DNA of 25,179 nucleotides from a virus. Shown here in pieces: positions 20,717 through 25,179 of this stretch; the first letter of the stretch is position 1, and every line of letters starts with the position of its first letter. Made by a program: the position numbers and the translations under genes. The stretch is from positions 1-25,179 of IMG/VR virus record IMGVR_UViG_3300029914_000127. One strand, given 5' to 3'. The notes beneath the pieces were generated by a model. It was not told the DNA's origin. It saw nothing but the letters and a program-made list of their open reading frames with translations, and did no database searches.

Positions 20717-22360
20717 TTACCCCAGTAGGTTTATAGTGAAGAAGCCAGAGGTCATGTCGCTAGTTACAGATGGATATCTGCGAATGGCTACACGTGTACT
20801 CGCTGCAATAGCAAGTCTTGCTTCTATACCGCCCGGAGGCACAACAAGTTGCACAACTTCGGAGCCAGCAGTACCAGTTGCTAATTCAAGAATAGATCCT
20901 GAACCATTGAAAATGCTTACCCATGAAACAGCAGCGGTCGTTGAGGCAAAAAGCTGAACATAAGCTGCCGATGTGATGTTCGTAGAGGAAGTATCCAAAG
21001 CTAAAAAGTTCTGAATGGCTAGTCCGCCCAGCGATGTATTTATACCGCCGGTTGTAGAGACTGAGATTTCACGGTGGGTAGTTCCGTCCCAGCCCATCGC
21101 TAAACCAGCTTCGACGGGTACTGCGGTAGCGGTTGATTGGGTGAACTGAGCCGCTGTAATTGCTCCGCTACTAAAGTTATTTGTGCCGTTACCAAGTTGC
21201 ACAGATACTGGATTTGTAACACTGACTGCTGTGCTTCCGATACCGAGCATTGCAGCCGTTCTAAGAGTTGAGCTTCCTGGATTTCCATAGTTCGTATCCA
21301 AAGTTGTAGGAAAGTTCGAAGAAGCTACATTCACAACTCCGGTTGTAGAAACCGAAATTTCTCTGTGCGTAGTTCCGTCCCAGCCCATCGCTAAACCAGC
21401 TTCGACGGGGACCGCTGTAGCTGTAGACTGCGTGAATTGGGCCGCAGCGATCGCTGCCGATGTGAAACTGTTGGTTCCATTTCCTGGCTCAACGAAGACT
21501 GGATTTGTTACGGATACAGCAGTTGCGCCCATTCCCAGCATTGACGCCGTGCGCAACGTGCTTGCTGTAGGTGCGCCGTAGTTAGTATCGCTTGTCGTGG
21601 GCAATGAGGAGACCGTGACAGGTACTGCAGACTGGTTACTGGCAATGGCAACCGATAATGACGCTGCCATTGTGGTTTGGCCGAGAGCCGCTGGCAATTG
21701 TGAACTCGAAGGGGCGTTGTATGTCGTCGCTCCATTGGATAACTCCACAAAAACGGGGTTAGTCGCTGAGACCGCTGTTGAACCCATACCGAGCATGCTT
21801 GCGGTTCTTAAAGTGCTGCTTGTAGGAGCGCCGTAGTTGGTATCTGAAGTCGTTGGTAAAGAAGAAACTGTGACAGGTATTGCACTTTGGTTAGATGCAA
21901 TAACTACGCCCAAACTATTCGCTTCTGTCTGTTGCCCCAAAGCTGCAGGAAATTGAGCTGTTGTGGGTGCATTATATGAAGTAGTTCCATTGCTCAACTC
22001 GACGTTTATCGGAGTTGAAGGGGTGGTGGCGAATGTTACCGGTAAAGTACTTTGGTTACTGGCGATGGCAACCGGTAAACTCGCTGCCATGGTGGTTTGG
22101 CCAAGGGCTGCGGGGAGCTGGGACGCTGTGTTTGTATTGTATGTACCCGCTCCATTAGACAACTCAACGAAGAGCGGAGTTGTGACTGTGTCTGATAGAA
22201 GCACTGGAACAGGAGTTTGGTCTGATGCAATAACAACCGGAAGGCTGTTTGCCATCGTTTGCTGACCCTCGACGATCGGAGCCCCGTTACTGTCTTCGAT
22301 TCTCACTGTCGTGGCAATGCCGCCATTATATACGGTCGGTGGCCAGTTAAAGTCAGCCAT
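20717..22360 (-). CDS. Repetitive virion protein
   Basis: A 547-residue, T/S/A/N-rich protein with internal repeats: LPVVIASDQ or SVAIASNQSAVPVTVSSLP units (about residues 40, 96, 151, 236), TLRTASMLGMGSTAVS units (about 183, 268, 365), and a near-identical block of about 43 residues ending GWDGTTHREISVSTTG twice (about 298-341 and 396-438). The fold is predicted all-beta, like tail appendages. The start at 22360 (MADFNWPPTVYNGGI) is preferred because AGGTGG lies 6 bases upstream; a GTG three codons earlier has none. Ends four bases before the fibre gene. Confidence 0.75.
   Translation of the reverse strand: MADFNWPPTVYNGGIATTVRIEDSNGAPIVEGQQTMANSLPVVIASDQTPVPVLLSDTVTTPLFVELSNGAGTYNTNTASQLPAALGQTTMAASLPVAIASNQSTLPVTFATTPSTPINVELSNGTTSYNAPTTAQFPAALGQQTEANSLGVVIASNQSAIPVTVSSLPTTSDTNYGAPTSSTLRTASMLGMGSTAVSATNPVFVELSNGATTYNAPSSSQLPAALGQTTMAASLSVAIASNQSAVPVTVSSLPTTSDTNYGAPTASTLRTASMLGMGATAVSVTNPVFVEPGNGTNSFTSAAIAAAQFTQSTATAVPVEAGLAMGWDGTTHREISVSTTGVVNVASSNFPTTLDTNYGNPGSSTLRTAAMLGIGSTAVSVTNPVSVQLGNGTNNFSSGAITAAQFTQSTATAVPVEAGLAMGWDGTTHREISVSTTGGINTSLGGLAIQNFLALDTSSTNITSAAYVQLFASTTAAVSWVSIFNGSGSILELATGTAGSEVVQLVVPPGGIEARLAIAASTRVAIRRYPSVTSDMTSGFFTINLLG
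21047..21469 (-). repeat. Near-identical duplicated coding blocks
   Basis: Two copies of a roughly 130-base block, at about 21047-21175 and 21338-21469, share long identical runs on the DNA level (for example the CAGCCCATCGCTAAACC stretch at about 21090 and 21381). Recent duplication or gene conversion within the repeat protein is likely. Confidence 0.7.
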
Positions 22361-22361
22361 A

Positions 22362-22718
22362 TTAGCCACCTACTTTCTTGGTAACAATTGTAATTGTTAA
22401 ATCAACTTGTCCAGCAGATGGAACATATTCAATTTGTGTCGCTGCGTACGGAAGTTGATTTAAATTTATTGTGTGACTTCCTGAGTTACCAGCTAGGGAA
22501 ATTGGAACTCCGAAGTTCAAATTGTCCCAAGGGTCGCTTGGTTGATTTTTTACTTGCACAAAAAATGTTCCTGTAGGCGTCCCTGAACCATTCGCCCAGG
22601 TGATGACGTAACCAACATTATCTCTTTGAAGTTCGTTGGTTTCTTGACTTGTTACTGTGGCCACTACGGCGGTTTGTGAAAGGACGGTGTACGGCTGCGA
22701 GTTTAGCTTTGTACTCAT
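22362..22718 (-). CDS. Small virion protein
   Basis: A 118-residue beta-rich protein, MSTKLNSQPYTVLSQTAVVA onward. The start at 22718 is chosen because AAGGA lies about 6 bases upstream; the frame is open for nine further codons. The core GYVITWANGSGTPTGTFFVQ and a following DPWDNLNFG suggest a sandwich fold related to the product of 18113-18433 (GTPTGTVSINASCDGTNW). The stop is one base before the next ATG. Structural role inferred. Confidence 0.65.
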   Translation of the reverse strand: MSTKLNSQPYTVLSQTAVVATVTSQETNELQRDNVGYVITWANGSGTPTGTFFVQVKNQPSDPWDNLNFGVPISLAGNSGSHTINLNQLPYAATQIEYVPSAGQVDLTITIVTKKVGG

Positions 22719-22746
22719 GGATATCCTTGCGTGGTGACAAGGCAAA

Positions 22747-22763
22747 GGCTTGAGTTACAAGCC
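22747..22763 (-). terminator. Short intergenic hairpin
   Basis: On the minus strand GGCTTG-TAACT-CAAGCC followed by TTTGCC lies in the 79-base gap between the large virion gene and the next gene. A short stem and weak T-run suggest partial termination or mRNA processing. Confidence 0.35.
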
Positions 22764-22797
22764 CGTGTCTCTGTGTTTGTGGAGTGTGACTATCTTA

Positions 22798-25179
22798 CTA
22801 TTGGCCTAGTGAACTTTGCAATGGTGTCTGTGCGTTCTTGCTGCCCTTGCTCTTCGCAAATTGTGCACCACTGAACTCGGCGTTGTTCGCTCCAGCCTGC
22901 TGCATGACTTGTTGAGTCTGAGGACTGTGCATCTGCTGCATGCTCTGGATAAACTGAGGAGTCATAGATAAATCGAGGGGACGCCCGAGAAGCACACTCA
23001 AGTCCAGTCGCTTTTGATAGCTCAATTTCACTTTACTATTGATGACTTCTTGCATGACTGACTCTACCATTTGATTGTAAATCTCTGGGTATAAACCCTT
23101 CACAATTGCTGCATTCTGAATGGTAATCATGCTATTATTTAAATCATCTAACAGAGTGAGAGGAGACTGAATCAAGCGCTCCATATTAGCGAACTCTGAA
23201 ATTTCATAATCGCTCGGAGGGATTTCTGGTCTGAAACCCAGAAAATTATCATCGTCCATTTTTGGGATAGCGCCTGAGAGCATCTGCAAAGCTTCGGCCA
23301 TTTTTACAGATAAAGCTGCCGCTGTCTCTGGAGCAACTTCGTTCAAAGGACCCAATTTATCAGCAATTTCTTGTTGGAACATTTGGGTGTCTTGAGTTAG
23401 TGAAGAATATTTCTCGAGATTTTTTTCATACTGCTTCCTTTTTTCTTCCATAGTATCTTGTCCAGAAATAAGATCCTTGACGAAGTCCTGGTGAAAAGGA
23501 AGAGTTTTTCCAATGACTCCTATGCTTTCGTTTCCAGAATTCAGAAACTGGCTGACCGATTTTTTGATAAACTTATCGTTTTCATAAATCTGCTTCTCCA
23601 TCCATCCGAGCAAACGCACCGCCTGCGCGGGGGAGCGGATTGCCGCATAGGTAGCGCCTGTCGGTATTCCAAGTCCACCCGAAACTATACCGCTGGCGAT
23701 GGCTCCAATATCAATTCCCTGAGGACGTTCAGTGTACCATTTGAGCTGACGATATTTATTAATATTGCCCAGCTTTTTTTGAATATCCGTGAAGTTCTGA
23801 AGAGTATCATTCACCATTCCACCTTGAGGCTGAACTTGCTCACCGATTAGAGTAGCTCCACTAGGGTTTCTGTTGAGAGTTGAAAATTTAGGATTAAATC
23901 TATCCCCACTTATTTTCCCTGTCGCAATAGCATCGGCGAGGTCATTCGTAGAATCGATGAAGAATTTAATAGCTGCGTCTTCTTCTTCAGAGCTAGCTTT
24001 ATGTGCTTTAGTTACGTAGGCATTCACCCTTTTAGGGCTAAAAGCTCTTTGCTCTCTGCCATTAATGGATTGAGTAGAGCCGAAATGTTTTAAGAACTGC
24101 TTTTTCGCTTGTGAAAGTTGGGAAAAAGATTCATTTATGGCTGCTTGCCTCGAAGCTATGCTACCCCAGATATCTTCATTTTCTAGAAAATCCATGGTGA
24201 AGCTACGTAGTTTTTTTATCTCTGTGAGAGAATCTTCACGAAGCGCATGGACTAGTTTGTCGTACGGGATGGAATCATCCAAAGTTCTTTTGAATTCATC
24301 GATGGATTCATAAATCTGAGAAGGGCCTTTTTTAAACGAATCTTTGCCTGAAATGATCGTTTGAATCTCTTTTTGTAGTTTGTTGGTTTCGTTTTCTAAT
24401 CTATCCGTTTTGGCTTTAGGATAAGTTATCCTATCCTTGCGCATTTCTCGGATAGCTTGTTTAGCTTCCAAGAGAAGAGATTCGGCGCCTATACCTGCCT
24501 GACCAAGGTTAACTTCTTCATTCACAATTAAACGTTCAACTGGTCTGATACCTTTAAAGTATTCTTTTTCAATAGCGTCTGTCGAAACAAAACTTTGCTT
24601 TATTAATTCGCTGAACTCTGATGCTTCACTTTCTCTTTGGGAAAGATAGTTTGCTATCGGCTTACGAGTTGATTCATAACCTTCTTTAGTAAAAGCTCCA
24701 CTCGTTAAGTCTTTTAATCCCTGTTTGTCGGCTCCAGAAATAGGAGCAGATATTGCTGTATACAAATTAGCAAGCTTTTGGCCGGTAGCTCTTAAAACAG
24801 GAATAGCTGAATTAGCTAATTTCTCTGCTGCAATAGGAGTGAGCTCTCCGGCTCCTTTGAATAAGAAGCCAAATCCTCCTCCAATAAGAGCGCCCAGACC
24901 AAGACGAGAAAATATGTCTTCTGCATTTTTTGGAGGAGAGCCTAGAGCACTTTCACTGATAAGTTGACCAGTGGAATAGAAGACGCCTTCAACAGCGCTT
25001 CCGGCGCCAATCGCCGCAGCTTTCTTGGCTATCCTACCGGCTACTGAGTTCGAGGCAGCTTCCGTTCCGAGCTTAGCAGCAGTTTTAGCAGCTATCTTTG
25101 AGCCCACTTGCGCACTGCGAGCAACCAGAGAACCGGGAACAAAAAGAGTTCCTGCTATCCCACCAATTTCTCCAGCGAT
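22798..25179 (-). CDS. Large internal virion protein (5' end beyond window)
   Basis: Open frame of 793 residues with no start visible before the right edge; a GTG at 25107 is in frame but the frame remains open upstream. The N-terminal visible part is Ala/Gly/Lys-rich with hydrophobic stretches (AKKAAAIGAGSAVEGVFYST, then GALIGGGFGFLFKGAGELT), followed by long charged helices, a Gly-rich segment near 495-525 (AIASGIVSGGLGIPTGATYA), and a Gln/Met-rich C-terminus (SMQQMHSPQTQQVMQQ). Such proteins with membrane-active Gly/Ala regions and long helices are ejected with DNA in podovirus-like phages. No transglycosylase motif is visible. Function inferred from composition, size and position upstream of the fibre genes. 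Confidence 0.65.
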   Translation of the reverse strand: MAGEIGGIAGTLFVPGSLVARSAQVGSKIAAKTAAKLGTEAASNSVAGRIAKKAAAIGAGSAVEGVFYSTGQLISESALGSPPKNAEDIFSRLGLGALIGGGFGFLFKGAGELTPIAAEKLANSAIPVLRATGQKLANLYTAISAPISGADKQGLKDLTSGAFTKEGYESTRKPIANYLSQRESEASEFSELIKQSFVSTDAIEKEYFKGIRPVERLIVNEEVNLGQAGIGAESLLLEAKQAIREMRKDRITYPKAKTDRLENETNKLQKEIQTIISGKDSFKKGPSQIYESIDEFKRTLDDSIPYDKLVHALREDSLTEIKKLRSFTMDFLENEDIWGSIASRQAAINESFSQLSQAKKQFLKHFGSTQSINGREQRAFSPKRVNAYVTKAHKASSEEEDAAIKFFIDSTNDLADAIATGKISGDRFNPKFSTLNRNPSGATLIGEQVQPQGGMVNDTLQNFTDIQKKLGNINKYRQLKWYTERPQGIDIGAIASGIVSGGLGIPTGATYAAIRSPAQAVRLLGWMEKQIYENDKFIKKSVSQFLNSGNESIGVIGKTLPFHQDFVKDLISGQDTMEEKRKQYEKNLEKYSSLTQDTQMFQQEIADKLGPLNEVAPETAAALSVKMAEALQMLSGAIPKMDDDNFLGFRPEIPPSDYEISEFANMERLIQSPLTLLDDLNNSMITIQNAAIVKGLYPEIYNQMVESVMQEVINSKVKLSYQKRLDLSVLLGRPLDLSMTPQFIQSMQQMHSPQTQQVMQQAGANNAEFSGAQFAKSKGSKNAQTPLQSSLGQ

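Noticed and set aside
1-25179. tRNA genes, insertion sequences, integrase or attachment sites
   Set aside because: None could be recognised by eye; no cloverleaf with CCA-type acceptor and no transposase or recombinase motif was found.

Overview
The window is the core of a tailed double-stranded DNA bacteriophage genome, AT-rich and densely packed, with many 4-base stop/start overlaps, TTG and GTG starts as well as ATG, and Shine-Dalgarno sites of the AGGAG type. No integrase, repressor pair or bacterial housekeeping gene is visible. Zn-peptidase lysis enzyme and TM/coiled-coil proteins resembling spanins suggest a Gram-negative host, but the sequence does not identify it.

Layout. (1) Positions 1-7483, minus strand: packaging and head genes, read leftward as RusA-like resolvase, small membrane protein, small terminase, GNAT-like protein, two small proteins, large terminase, small protein, portal, small protein, scaffold, major capsid protein (MCP). 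The MCP gene runs off the left edge. (2) Positions 7484-7686: divergent control region with a TTGACA element inside an 11-bp inverted repeat. (3) Positions 7687-14358, plus strand: early/replication genes (ribbon-helix-helix protein, ERF annealing protein, SSB, M15 endolysin with flanking small membrane proteins, winged-helix protein, lambda O-like initiator carrying origin iterons inside its own coding sequence, putative helicase loader). (4) Positions 14355-25179, minus strand: late virion and lysis genes (MazG-like hydrolase, two membrane/coiled-coil proteins, small structural proteins, LVIVD beta-propeller, tail-fibre-like repeat proteins, a very large virion protein that runs off the right edge). 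Leftward late genes cross both window edges, which fits one leftward late operon on a circular or circularly permuted genome, starting near 7483 and ending near 14355.

The most striking feature is a 212-nt ORF-less group I intron (443-654) that splits the MCP gene after codon 26. The P1 helix with its U-G splice-site pair, a 5-bp P10, the P7 pairing, a GAAA-capped P8 and 3' hairpins can all be read directly, and removing the intron restores the reading frame exactly. Unspliced RNA hits a stop at once, so capsid synthesis should depend on splicing. Just upstream, a 10-bp inverted repeat covers the MCP ribosome binding site, a second possible control layer on the same gene.
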